NCBI RefSeq assembly: GCF_017114985.1
Contig: NZ_JABXKP010000049.1
Location: 165,643-229,642 of the forward strand
Length of the DNA: 64,000 nucleotides
Source of the DNA: Nostoc sp. JL33
GTDB taxonomy: Bacteria; Cyanobacteriota; Cyanobacteriia; Cyanobacteriales; Nostocaceae
Direction: 5' to 3'
Below the pieces are notes generated by a model, which was given only the letters and a program-made list of their open reading frames with translations, was not told where the DNA came from and did not search any database. Shown piece by piece: positions 22,325 to 31,704 of this stretch. How positions within the stretch are numbered: position 1 is the stretch's first letter; each line of letters starts with the position of its first letter. Position numbers and translations under genes: made by a program.

Positions 22325-22750
22325 ATGAAACGCTTAATTTACATTATCCCCGTTACTGCAATTGGCTTACTGACATTGGTAGGATGCAACAGCGCTCAAG
22401 AATCTGCTACCCAGACTCCTGCTACCACACAAACTACTGCGGCAACAACGGTATCCAAAACTGCTGGTGCTACGCAGGGAGGTTTTGATACTTTGGTCAG
22501 TGTAGTTTCAAATACAAAAACTGCGGTGTCAGCCGGAAAGTTTGACAAAGCTCAACAGGAATTTGATAAGTTTGAAAACTCTTGGTCTAAGGTTGAGGAT
22601 GGTGTCAAAACTAAATCTTCAAAAACCTATAATGTAATCGAAGATGCTGCCACCCAGGTGAAAGGTGCGCTGAAAGCAAAAGATAAAGCGAAAGCTCTTA
22701 AGGGCTTACAAACACTTAGCACAAATATTGCCACTGTTTCTAAAGGTTAA
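22325..22750 (+). CDS. Small lipoprotein with helical domain
   Basis: Lipobox LTLVGC; 141 aa; FDKAQQEFDKFENSWSKVEDGVK. Confidence 0.75.
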   Translation: MKRLIYIIPVTAIGLLTLVGCNSAQESATQTPATTQTTAATTVSKTAGATQGGFDTLVSVVSNTKTAVSAGKFDKAQQEFDKFENSWSKVEDGVKTKSSKTYNVIEDAATQVKGALKAKDKAKALKGLQTLSTNIATVSKG

Positions 22751-22872
22751 TTAACATATCAGTAGGAGTCAAAAGACAGTAAAAAAACAAGCTTTAAATC
22801 TGACTTTGAGATAAATAGTTTTGTACCTCATCAAGTTGCAAACTGCTATAGTTCCACTGGAGAATTTGGATA

Positions 22873-23154
22873 ATGCGTTCATTTCGCAAGTACCATCGAA
22901 CTCTAGCGATTATTTTGGCTTTACCGCTTGCTGTAACATTGTTAACTGGTATTGCAGCTACGTTGGTAGGTGAGTGGTCAGCTAACCTTGGAGTTCCGCG
23001 TAGTCTATTGCTTTCGATTCATCGTGGTGAAATCTTCGGTTTAGAGGGAATCTACCCGATTTTGAACGGACTAGGACTATTGGCGTTGTTGGTTACTGGA
23101 TTAAGTATGACTAGTTTGTTTGGCAGGAAAAGGCCAAAATCCGAGAAAGATTAG
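22873..23154 (+). CDS. PepSY-associated TM-like small membrane protein
   Basis: MRSFRKYHRTLAIILALPLAVTLLTGIA ... SIHRGEIFG; two TM segments. Confidence 0.7.
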   Translation: MRSFRKYHRTLAIILALPLAVTLLTGIAATLVGEWSANLGVPRSLLLSIHRGEIFGLEGIYPILNGLGLLALLVTGLSMTSLFGRKRPKSEKD

Positions 23155-23167
23155 AAAAGACATAACT

Positions 23168-23245
23168 TCACCTATTTCCGCAATTCCTCTCAGCGCTTCT
23201 CTTCGAGTAATCGGGAGCCTCCTTGGGGAAATAGGTGATTTTTTT
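23168..23245 (+). terminator. Candidate intrinsic terminator
   Basis: tcacctatttcc ... ggaaataggtga 12-bp inverted repeat followed by ttttttt; long loop with additional internal pairing possible. Confidence 0.55.
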
Positions 23246-23379
23246 GCTTAGATTCCCAGAACGCGACTTGACTTACTTGACTTAGGGTAAAACTCTAAAG
23301 AGACAGAGGGAAGGTTAGCCAATAGCTAATTACTCGCTAACAATAGCTCATAAATACTAACAAATGCTAATATAGTGGT

Positions 23380-24015
23380 ATGACTTATGTACCACTACGA
23401 GAGGCAGTTAAAAAACTTGGACTGCACCCAAACACATTAAGGAAGTACGCAGACAATGGGAAAATCCAAAGCATCAAAAACGAAGCAGGGCAAAGACTCT
23501 TTGATGTCGAGTCCTATCTTCGCGCAAAGTCTGCCACCGGGGAGTATCCCCGTGGCGAGCTTTGCGGTGCAGATAGAGCTTCCCTTATTTGCTACTGCCG
23601 AGTCAGTTCAACCAAGCAGCGAGACGACCTTGGTAGACAAATTGCTTATATGCAATCACTCTACCCAGATGCCGAAATCATCAAAGACATCGGCAGTGGA
23701 ATCAACTTCAAACGGAAAGGACTGCAAACCTTACTGGACAGACTTATGCAAGGAGATAAGCTCACGCTTATTATTGCCTGTCGTGACCGACTCGCAAGAT
23801 TTGGATTTGAACTTATTCAGTACATGGTCGAGCAAAACGGTGGACAAATCGTGGTTCAAGGGCAAACTGTACATTGCCCCGAATCAGAGCTTACCTCGGA
23901 TCTTCTCTCCATCCTCCACGTCTTCTCTTGTCGGATGCACGGACTCAGAAAGTACAGTAAAAAAATCAAGGAAGATCCGGATCTTCCTCACCGCATCGCA
24001 AAGACAGACCCTTAA
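23380..24015 (+). CDS. tnpA: IS607-type serine recombinase TnpA
   Basis: VPLREAVKKLGLHPNTLRKYADNGKI HTH; CYCRVSSTKQRDDLGRQ catalytic Ser region; RDRLARFGFEL. Confidence 0.93.
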   Translation: MTYVPLREAVKKLGLHPNTLRKYADNGKIQSIKNEAGQRLFDVESYLRAKSATGEYPRGELCGADRASLICYCRVSSTKQRDDLGRQIAYMQSLYPDAEIIKDIGSGINFKRKGLQTLLDRLMQGDKLTLIIACRDRLARFGFELIQYMVEQNGGQIVVQGQTVHCPESELTSDLLSILHVFSCRMHGLRKYSKKIKEDPDLPHRIAKTDP

Positions 24016-25066
24016 GCAATGGTTTGGTGTGTCTAGATTCGTCTACAACACCACCGTCAAATTACTGCAAGATTCCAGCATTAAAGCTAACTGGAAAGCG
24101 ATTAAAACTGACATACTGAACGGGTTACCAGAGTGGAGTAAATCAGTCCCTTATCAAATTAAGTCAATCGCTATCAAAGATGCTTGCAAAGCTGTTAGTA
24201 ACGCTAAGAAAAAGTTTAAAAATGGTGGAGGCATTAGCAAGGTTAGATTTAGGTCAAGAAAAGACCCTGTGCAATCTTGCTACATTCCCAAATCTGCGGT
24301 AAAAGACTTAGGAATTTACCACACTATATTAGGTGAGGCAACTTTCAAAGAAACTTTGCCACAAAGCTTTGGTGACTGTCGTTTAGTATTTGCTTATCGT
24401 GACTACTATTTGACGGTTCCAGAGAACGTGCCGCAACAAAAGTCTGATAACCAAGGACATGTTGTGGCACTTGACCCCGGCATCAGGACGTTTATCACAT
24501 TCTTTTCTGAATCTAGTTTTGGTGAAATCGGAACAGATGCTAGCTTACAAATTCAGAAGCTATGCTTCCGTTTAGATAAGTTGATTTCTAAGCTAACTAA
24601 AGCTAAATGCAAACAGAAAAGAAGAATGAAACTTGCAGCAAGTTCACTACGAGGTAAAATCAAAAATCTTGTAGACGAACTACACAAGAAAACCGCTCGG
24701 TTTTTGGTTGATAACTTTGACATTATTTTGCTACCAACTTTTGAAACATCGCAGATGTCTAGAAAGGCAAAGCGGCGAATTAGGTCAAAATCAGTACGCC
24801 AGATGTTGACACTCTCTCATTATCGTTTTAAGCAGTTCCTTAAACACAAAGCTTTTGAAACTGGCATTGTAGTGATGGATGTTAACGAGGCATATACATC
24901 AAAAACAGTTAGCTGGACTGGCGAAATAATCCACAAACTTGGTGGTGCTAAATTTGTCAAGTCTCCATCTGATGGGCGGGTGATGCCGAGGGATCTAAAT
25001 GGTGCGCGAGGTATTTTCCTTCGTGCATTGGTTGATACGCCCTCTCTCAAGGAGTGTATTTGTTAA
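23456..25066 (+). CDS. tnpB: TnpB-like RuvC nuclease; true start is uncertain (conserved region begins ~23.94 kb)
   Basis: ALDPGIRTFITF (RuvC-I D), LLPTFETSQM (RuvC-II E), PRDLNGARGIFLRAL (RuvC-III D). Confidence 0.85.
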   Translation: MGKSKASKTKQGKDSLMSSPIFAQSLPPGSIPVASFAVQIELPLFATAESVQPSSETTLVDKLLICNHSTQMPKSSKTSAVESTSNGKDCKPYWTDLCKEISSRLLLPVVTDSQDLDLNLFSTWSSKTVDKSWFKGKLYIAPNQSLPRIFSPSSTSSLVGCTDSESTVKKSRKIRIFLTASQRQTLKQWFGVSRFVYNTTVKLLQDSSIKANWKAIKTDILNGLPEWSKSVPYQIKSIAIKDACKAVSNAKKKFKNGGGISKVRFRSRKDPVQSCYIPKSAVKDLGIYHTILGEATFKETLPQSFGDCRLVFAYRDYYLTVPENVPQQKSDNQGHVVALDPGIRTFITFFSESSFGEIGTDASLQIQKLCFRLDKLISKLTKAKCKQKRRMKLAASSLRGKIKNLVDELHKKTARFLVDNFDIILLPTFETSQMSRKAKRRIRSKSVRQMLTLSHYRFKQFLKHKAFETGIVVMDVNEAYTSKTVSWTGEIIHKLGGAKFVKSPSDGRVMPRDLNGARGIFLRALVDTPSLKECIC

Positions 25067-25499
25067 TGAATGTTAGCAAAAAGGTATCGGAAAAAGTACT
25101 TTCATGCGTCATAGTGTACATGATCTCTGGCTACTTACAGGAGAATTATCAAATAAAGCAGGTATAAAGCCTGTTTTGGAGACTTAGGTTGTGTATTCCA
25201 CCAAATTTAAATCCGCTGAAATTTGTACAGACATAACTTTTTCAATTGTTTGACAAGCTCCTGTCACATCAAGCTCTTAACTTAAAAAATATTAGTTTTG
25301 GCAAAATAATTATACGTGACAAAAACCCGAAAAATATTAACAAATTCTTGATTTTTACCTTTTAAAGTCAAGCTACAAACCGATTGCAGTCAAAATTTTA
25401 GTCTGAAACTCTCTTCTCTACGAGACGCGCAAAGAACAATTTTCGATTGTTAATTCCCTCTAAACCAACAAATATTTCTGAAGGTTCAAATAAATAACT

Positions 25500-26498
25500 A
25501 TGAATAATCTATCTAGCCGGTCTCTAGAAGGAAGTAATAAAAATGAAAAACCTTTATATACTGCTGATACAGTGCGTACTTATCTGAGCGAGATTGGACG
25601 TATACCTTTATTAACTCATGAGCAAGAGATTAATTTCGCCAAGCAAATTCAACAAATGATGGCTTTAGTTGCTGCGAAAGAAAAATTAGCTGTTCAATTA
25701 AAACGTCAACCGACACAACAAGAGTGGATTGAAAATATAAATATCGCTGAAAACTCTCTGCTGCAACAGCTAGATCAGGGATATCAAGCCAAGCAGAAAA
25801 TGATTCAAGCTAACCTGCGACTTGTGGTGTCTATTGCTAAGAAATATCAAAGACATAACCTAGATTTTCTCGACTTAATTCAAGAAGGAAGTTTAGGTTT
25901 AGAGCGAGGAGTTGAGAAATTTGACCCTACTAAAGGGTACAAGTTTTCAACTTATGGCTATTGGTGGATTCGTCAGGCAATTACACGAGCGATCGCCGAA
26001 AAAGGACGTATTATCCGCTTGCCTATTCATGTTACAGAAAAACTGAACAAAATCAAGCGTATTCAACGTGAACTAACTCAAACATTAGGCCGTACTCCTA
26101 CCGCAGTTGATATCGCCGAAGAACTATCTTTAGATCCCAAACAAATTCGAGATTATTTACTCTTAGCACGTCAACCTGTCTCTCTAGAATTGCGAGTTGG
26201 CTCAGAAAAAGATACAGAATTACAAGATATGTTGGAGGATGATGGACTCTCCCCAGAATTATACGCTGACCAAAAGTTTCTCCAACAAAATATTCAAGAT
26301 TTATTGTTAAAATTAACTCCTCAGCAACGAGAAATATTAACTTTACGTTTTGGCTTAACAGATGGAAATGAACTTTCTTTAGTGGAGATTGGTCAACGTC
26401 TGGGTATTAGTCGAGAACGAGTGCGACAGGTAGAGCAACAAGCTTTGGGTATTCTCCGAAGACATAAGGATAAGATACACAGCTATCTAGCTAGTTAA
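25500..26498 (+). CDS. Group 2 RpoD/SigA-family RNA polymerase sigma factor
   Basis: [69 protein letters not shown]. Confidence 0.96.
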   Translation: MNNLSSRSLEGSNKNEKPLYTADTVRTYLSEIGRIPLLTHEQEINFAKQIQQMMALVAAKEKLAVQLKRQPTQQEWIENINIAENSLLQQLDQGYQAKQKMIQANLRLVVSIAKKYQRHNLDFLDLIQEGSLGLERGVEKFDPTKGYKFSTYGYWWIRQAITRAIAEKGRIIRLPIHVTEKLNKIKRIQRELTQTLGRTPTAVDIAEELSLDPKQIRDYLLLARQPVSLELRVGSEKDTELQDMLEDDGLSPELYADQKFLQQNIQDLLLKLTPQQREILTLRFGLTDGNELSLVEIGQRLGISRERVRQVEQQALGILRRHKDKIHSYLAS

Positions 26499-26703
26499 TT
26501 ATGATGAGCGTAGGCTAGCAAAAACCGTAGGCTATCGCAACCTACAAAAACACAGATGGTGATGGTGAAGTGACGCTGTTCTGCTGTTGCAATGAAGGAA
26601 GCGATCGCTTCACACGCCACAGCCACGGTTAACATCAGCAGGTTTCGTGCTAGCGGATAATTAGTTATAAAATTGGCGTGAGAAGCAAATATCGATATAA
26701 CAA

Positions 26704-27426
26704 TTAAGGGACAAACGCCAACACCCCCACAGGAGAACCAGAACCACCACGCAACCTAAGAACTGCGATCGCTAAAGTAGTACCTTTAGGTGGCAGTTGA
26801 TCCAAATTTGTCAGATTCTCCAACACAATGCGCGGTTTTTCCAACACCAAGCGGTTAATTGCAAAGCTGTTATCCTGTCCAGGGTCTACGCCATGCGTAT
26901 CAATTCCTACCCCTGCTATTTGCCGTTCATTCAGTAATAATTGAGCCGCATCCCTGCCAAACCCAGGAAAGTGAGCAATTCCTTGAGCATCATGATTGAG
27001 GAATGCAGTTTTATCCAACCACTTTTTTTCCCAACCAGTATTTAGTATAACTACGCAGCCAGCAGAAATTTCACCGTATTGTTCTTCCCAAGCCAGAACA
27101 TCAGCAATAGTCAGGGCATAATCAGGATTAACGGCTGTGGCTTGGCAAATATTTATGACCACCGCAGGTACAACCAAAGACTGGGCTGGGTATTGGTCAA
27201 TTCCCACAGCATAACTATGAAAACTGTTAGGGGCGTTGATATGCGTAGCGCTATGTTCCCCCAAGGAGAAACGCCGCAGGTAATAACCATCATTATTTAG
27301 TTCAGCCACAGTTTCAAATTCTACTGTGGGGTCGCCAGACCATTGGGGAATATCTATGTCAATTACATGACTTAGGTGGATAACGCGTGTGTAGGTGATA
27401 CTATTTTGACTTTGGGGTTGTATCAT
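26704..27426 (-). CDS. Cyclase family protein (kynurenine formamidase-like metal hydrolase)
   Basis: LSHVIDIDIPQWSGDP, HSATHINAPNSF, GVGIDTHGVDPGQDNSF. Confidence 0.88.
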   Translation of the reverse strand: MIQPQSQNSITYTRVIHLSHVIDIDIPQWSGDPTVEFETVAELNNDGYYLRRFSLGEHSATHINAPNSFHSYAVGIDQYPAQSLVVPAVVINICQATAVNPDYALTIADVLAWEEQYGEISAGCVVILNTGWEKKWLDKTAFLNHDAQGIAHFPGFGRDAAQLLLNERQIAGVGIDTHGVDPGQDNSFAINRLVLEKPRIVLENLTNLDQLPPKGTTLAIAVLRLRGGSGSPVGVLAFVP

Positions 27427-27817
27427 CCCAGCCTTCTATTTTATTTATACTCAGGGATTTTTTTCAAAGGTGCGATGCCTGGGTTAGGCTACGCCGAAGC
27501 AAACATAGTACTACCATTACAACCTTTTTTAATCGATTGAACTGGAACATTTCTATTCCTAATTCCCTATACTAGTACAACACGGCGGAAATTCAGCTAC
27601 CATCTCAATTAACCAGACTAACAAGTTGCTCACAGCAACTTGTTGAAGGTAGGTAAACTGACGCAACAGTGTACTAGGAGAAATAATCCCCCCAATTCCT
27701 GTAAATTCTAGGTTGTTGGGGGGTCAAATGTTGCAGCAAAAATTGAATTAATATCAGTTAACAACTAATAGATTAATTTTTAATTAACTTTAGGTCAAGA
27801 TTGCCTAATTTCTACGA

Positions 27818-30703
27818 TCAAGATTCCTGCTTGAGTGGAATCACGATCACAAACTCAGCACCTTCTCCTGGCGCTGAAATACACTGGATTTTCCCATCGT
27901 GTTTTTTTACAACAATTTGGTAGCTAATTGATAACCCCATGCCAGTGCCTTTACCCACAGGTTTTGTAGTGAAGAAGGGGTCAAATAGGCGTTTGCAAAC
28001 TTCCTCAGTCATGCCTAGTCCATTGTCGGCAATGCTAATGATTACACGGTCTTCTTCGATGAGGGTGCGAATCCGAATCTGGGGAAAAGTCATTTTTCTC
28101 CGAAGTTCTGAGCGGAGGCTTCCTCCGCTCAGACTTCTCTCTTGGTCATTTGTCCTTTGTTCAGTCTTGTTTACTAATGACATAGGCGCTTCCGGCAGCG
28201 TATGACTAATGACATAGGCGCTTGGCCTTCCGGCAGGGTATGACTCTTCTAAAACATCGATCGCATTTGCCAACAGATTCATAAACACCTGATTCATCTG
28301 TCCAGCGTGACACACGACCGGTGGCAGGTTGCCGTAGTCTCGGATTACTTGGATTTCGGGATGTCCTGGTTTGGCTTTCAAACGATTTTGCAACAGCAGC
28401 AAGGTGCTCTCCATACCTTCATGAATATCTACTGGCTTCATACCGTCTTCATCAAGGCGAGAAAAATTACGTAAAGATAGGACAATCTGCCGAATGCGTT
28501 CGGCTCCCATGTTCATAGAATCGAGGATTTTCGGCAAATCGTGCTTGATAAAGTCTAAATCAATGGTGTAGATTTGTTGGTGAATCTCTGGTGTTGGTGG
28601 GCAGTAGTTCTGTTGATAAAGTTCTACTAAGTGCAGTAAATCCTTAGTATATTCACGGGCATGGCTAATATTGCCGTAGATGAAATTGATGGGATTATTG
28701 ATTTCGTGGGCAATACCTGCAACCAATTGTCCTAAACTGGACATTTTTTCAGTTTGAATCAGTTGCGCTTGGGTTTGTTGAAGTTCTAGCAATGCCGCTT
28801 CTAGTTGCTGGGCTTTGTCTTGGGCAGTTTGGGCAGTAATGCGACTTTGGGTGTAAAGTTTAGCTTGGTCAATGGCGATCGCTAGTTGAACTGTAACTGC
28901 TTGTAATAATTCTACTTCGTTGTCCAGCCAAGGGCGGAAGCCACTACAATCACCACAGCTAAATGTGCCAATTTCCCCAGATTGGGTGTGTACGGGCAGC
29001 GACATAAAGGCAGTGAAACCAAAATCTTGCAAAAACTGCCGTGCAGTGGGATGATCGCCCATAGTCTCAGCATCATCAATGCGGATGATTTCTCTATTTA
29101 AGGTTTTGGCTGCGATTAGTTCGATTTCTGCATTAGTTCCTTCTCGGTCATTAAGCAGACAGGGTAAAAAAGAACTTTTCGCTTCATATACTCTCTCCCA
29201 GTAGGGTACATCAACGTCTTGTCGATACCAAAAGAAGGCGCAGCGATCGATTTTGAATAAGTTGCCAATCTCCTGCACTGCGGTTTCCACAATGTGATTG
29301 AGATCCAAAGAAGCCCGAATTTGGCTAGAAAGACGATTGATTAGTGCTTCTCGCTGGGCGCTTTCTCTGAGTGCAATTTCTGCTTGTTTGCGCTCAGTGG
29401 TGTCATGGCAAATACCAACGAAGTTTAAAACATTACCATTGGTGTCTCTAATAGCAGATGAGTTGCTTGTATGCCATCGCCAACTACCATTTTTGTGTTT
29501 TATTCGATATTCAATTGGCAGAAGTTTTTCGCCTGTTGTCAAAAGTCTTTGAAAATAATCGGCACAGATAGGCACATCGTCAGGATGTACAAAGGGAACA
29601 AAAGATTTACCTTCAACCTCTGCAACCTCATGCCCAAAAATTTCAGTCCAGTTAGGAGAAACGTAGGAAAATATCCCTTCAAGTGTCAGCGCAAAAATAA
29701 TGTTATTGGCGTTTTCAACAATGCTGCGAAACTTGGCATCGCTTTCTATGAATGCTGCTTGGATGTCGCGGACAAGAACTATAATTTGCTGGTCTGGCAA
29801 TGGTAATAATCTAGCTTCAAAATTATTGTTCCCTTCTGGTAGCGGTAAGGTATATTCAAAACTGACTTCATATTGAGTTTCAAGTACTTGAGTTATTGCT
29901 TGGTGGAAGCGATCGCCTACAGCAATCGGTAGGCATTCTTGCAAACTCTTGCCCTGACAATCTCCTGGTGGAATAGACAGATTCTCTATTTTTCCTGGCT
30001 TGTAATCCAGAATAGTTCCATCAGCATCGAGACGAAAGTATAAATCAGGAAGCACTTGCAAAATCGCTGCAAATTCTGATGTTTTTTGGTGTAACTGTGC
30101 TTCAACTGCTTGGCGTTTTGCAGTTTCAGCTTGCAGTTGCGCCAGTATTTTTTGGAATTCTGCCACCTGGGCTTTCTCTGTAATATTACGTAGGCGATAT
30201 GAGGGATTTGTAGATGCGGAGCAGCTTTCTGTCAGGATAGGTCGGCTTCCTACTATTGTCATTTCTGTTATGTCTACACAATAACCGATGTAACCGACAA
30301 AGCTGCCATCTGCTGCAAATCGTGGTGCGGCTGTATCTAAAATCCAGCGATATTCGCCATCAGCCCGACGCAGGCGATATTCCCTCCAGAACGAATCACG
30401 CGCCGCAAATGCTGCTAAGTAGATATCTTCACATCGCTGTCTATCTTCTGGATGGACGCTGCAAGTCCAGATATTGCCTATCTCATCTTCTCGCGCAGAT
30501 GCAGATGCGCCTGTTATTAGATATGTTCCAATAAATTCCAGCCAATTTGAATTGAAGTAACAGTAAAGTGCATTGCATCCAGCTATCCAAATCATCAAAG
30601 GAGCAGTATCCACCTGGTGGCAAAATACTTTTTCATCCTGTTGTATTTCTTCCTCTTCAACTATGATTTGGCTAATGTAGCTCTGCACCTTTTTAGAAAA
30701 CAC
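27818..30703 (-). CDS. PAS/GAF sensor histidine kinase
   Basis: Several PAS domains, GAF, MSSLGQLVAGIAHEINNPINFIYGN H-box, FMNLLANAIDVL N-box, GKGTGMGLSISYQIV. Confidence 0.93.
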   Translation of the reverse strand: MFSKKVQSYISQIIVEEEEIQQDEKVFCHQVDTAPLMIWIAGCNALYCYFNSNWLEFIGTYLITGASASAREDEIGNIWTCSVHPEDRQRCEDIYLAAFAARDSFWREYRLRRADGEYRWILDTAAPRFAADGSFVGYIGYCVDITEMTIVGSRPILTESCSASTNPSYRLRNITEKAQVAEFQKILAQLQAETAKRQAVEAQLHQKTSEFAAILQVLPDLYFRLDADGTILDYKPGKIENLSIPPGDCQGKSLQECLPIAVGDRFHQAITQVLETQYEVSFEYTLPLPEGNNNFEARLLPLPDQQIIVLVRDIQAAFIESDAKFRSIVENANNIIFALTLEGIFSYVSPNWTEIFGHEVAEVEGKSFVPFVHPDDVPICADYFQRLLTTGEKLLPIEYRIKHKNGSWRWHTSNSSAIRDTNGNVLNFVGICHDTTERKQAEIALRESAQREALINRLSSQIRASLDLNHIVETAVQEIGNLFKIDRCAFFWYRQDVDVPYWERVYEAKSSFLPCLLNDREGTNAEIELIAAKTLNREIIRIDDAETMGDHPTARQFLQDFGFTAFMSLPVHTQSGEIGTFSCGDCSGFRPWLDNEVELLQAVTVQLAIAIDQAKLYTQSRITAQTAQDKAQQLEAALLELQQTQAQLIQTEKMSSLGQLVAGIAHEINNPINFIYGNISHAREYTKDLLHLVELYQQNYCPPTPEIHQQIYTIDLDFIKHDLPKILDSMNMGAERIRQIVLSLRNFSRLDEDGMKPVDIHEGMESTLLLLQNRLKAKPGHPEIQVIRDYGNLPPVVCHAGQMNQVFMNLLANAIDVLEESYPAGRPSAYVISHTLPEAPMSLVNKTEQRTNDQERSLSGGSLRSELRRKMTFPQIRIRTLIEEDRVIISIADNGLGMTEEVCKRLFDPFFTTKPVGKGTGMGLSISYQIVVKKHDGKIQCISAPGEGAEFVIVIPLKQES
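28094..28250 (-). repeat. Repeat-derived in-frame insertion in histidine kinase ATPase domain
   Basis: 32-bp direct repeat (28173, 28205) plus gagcggaggcttcctccgctc palindrome between N-box and G1-box. Confidence 0.7.
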
Positions 30704-30860
30704 TTTTGCCTGCCTGCTCTGCCTAAATTATTAAGGTAATAGTCGGAAAAGAGGATTTGTTAATAAATAGATATCATCTTGCTCACAACCTATTATTTAT
30801 TTTAATCCTTTATTGATTTTTATCTTTGCAATAATTCCTGTTTTACTGTAAATAAATTAA

Positions 30861-30902
30861 AAAAATGCTGAAGTTCTCATTAAGATTAGCCTCAGCATTT
30901 TT
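30861..30902. terminator. Perfect 11-bp AT-rich stem, terminator-like, between divergent genes
   Basis: aaaaatgctga ... tcagcattttt, 20-nt loop. Confidence 0.4.
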
Positions 30903-31159
30903 GGTGAGATTTAAACTATCGATGTGTTAAGGAAGTTTTTTTTTGTTTGTTCTTAAAATACTGATAAATTCATCTTAGCTATGTAATTGCATTGCTCAAA
31001 AACCTGATTTAGCTTCATCAAAACTATATGATTCTCTGTGAGCCACTGACGTCTTCATAATAAATTCACAATACTAAAGAATTTCATCCAAAATAAATAT
31101 TGATTTTTTATCAAGAAGAATTCAGGATGAATTAGAGTCTGGATCAGACAATGCAAGGA

Positions 31160-31398
31160 TTTTGGATTTTAGATTTTAGATTGAAGAAAAGAGCAATCAA
31201 GTCAGGGGCAAGTCATTTAATTTTAGATTTTGCGGAAAGTTGCGTGGGCGGCTCTGCCGCGCCACTTCCTATAACGGGGGGAACCCCCGCAACGGAGTGG
31301 CTTGACTTGAGCAAACTTTCCAAGACGGATTAAAGAATTTTCTCTTCTTAGGCAACGCTCAACAATTCCATTTTCCAAAATTTAAAATCTAAAATTCG
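31160..31398 (-). repeat. Dispersed ~240-bp element, copy B (inverted relative to copy A)
   Basis: Reverse complement reads cgaattttagattttaaattttggaaaatggaattgttgagcgttgcctaagaagagaa, as in copy A. Confidence 0.7.
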
Positions 31399-31704
31399 AT
31401 GATCGATGTAGCTTGCTTAAAATCAGGGGTATAAAAGCGTTTAATACTCACATTTATACTAAGCATCATTTAGTGATTATGTGGTATAAAAGCCCACTTT
31501 CTTCATTTATAATCCGGGATTATGACAAATGTATTCTTTTTTAATTTTCCAATTCAAACCCGATTTTTCAAAATTGTCTTGACCGTTTAAAATGCCTTAT
31601 ACCAAAATCGCAAATTAAATGATAGAAATGCTAAATGTGATATCAACACGTTGCAACAATGGCTAGCAATCGCGTTTTATATGTTATAAAGCTCACAGCA
31701 ATTC

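Larger units (their letters stand above)
23380..25066 (+). mobile_element. IS607-family insertion sequence (tnpA serine recombinase + tnpB); outer ends not defined
   Basis: MerR-like HTH + serine recombinase ORF followed by overlapping TnpB ORF. Confidence 0.85.

Noticed and set aside
22189-22488. 99-aa ORF overlapping the small lipoprotein gene
   Set aside because: Alternate frame; the lipoprotein ORF has a convincing signal peptide and lipobox.
31151-31333. 60-aa ORF
   Set aside because: Contained in the dispersed ~240-bp element copy B; heptamer repeat translation.
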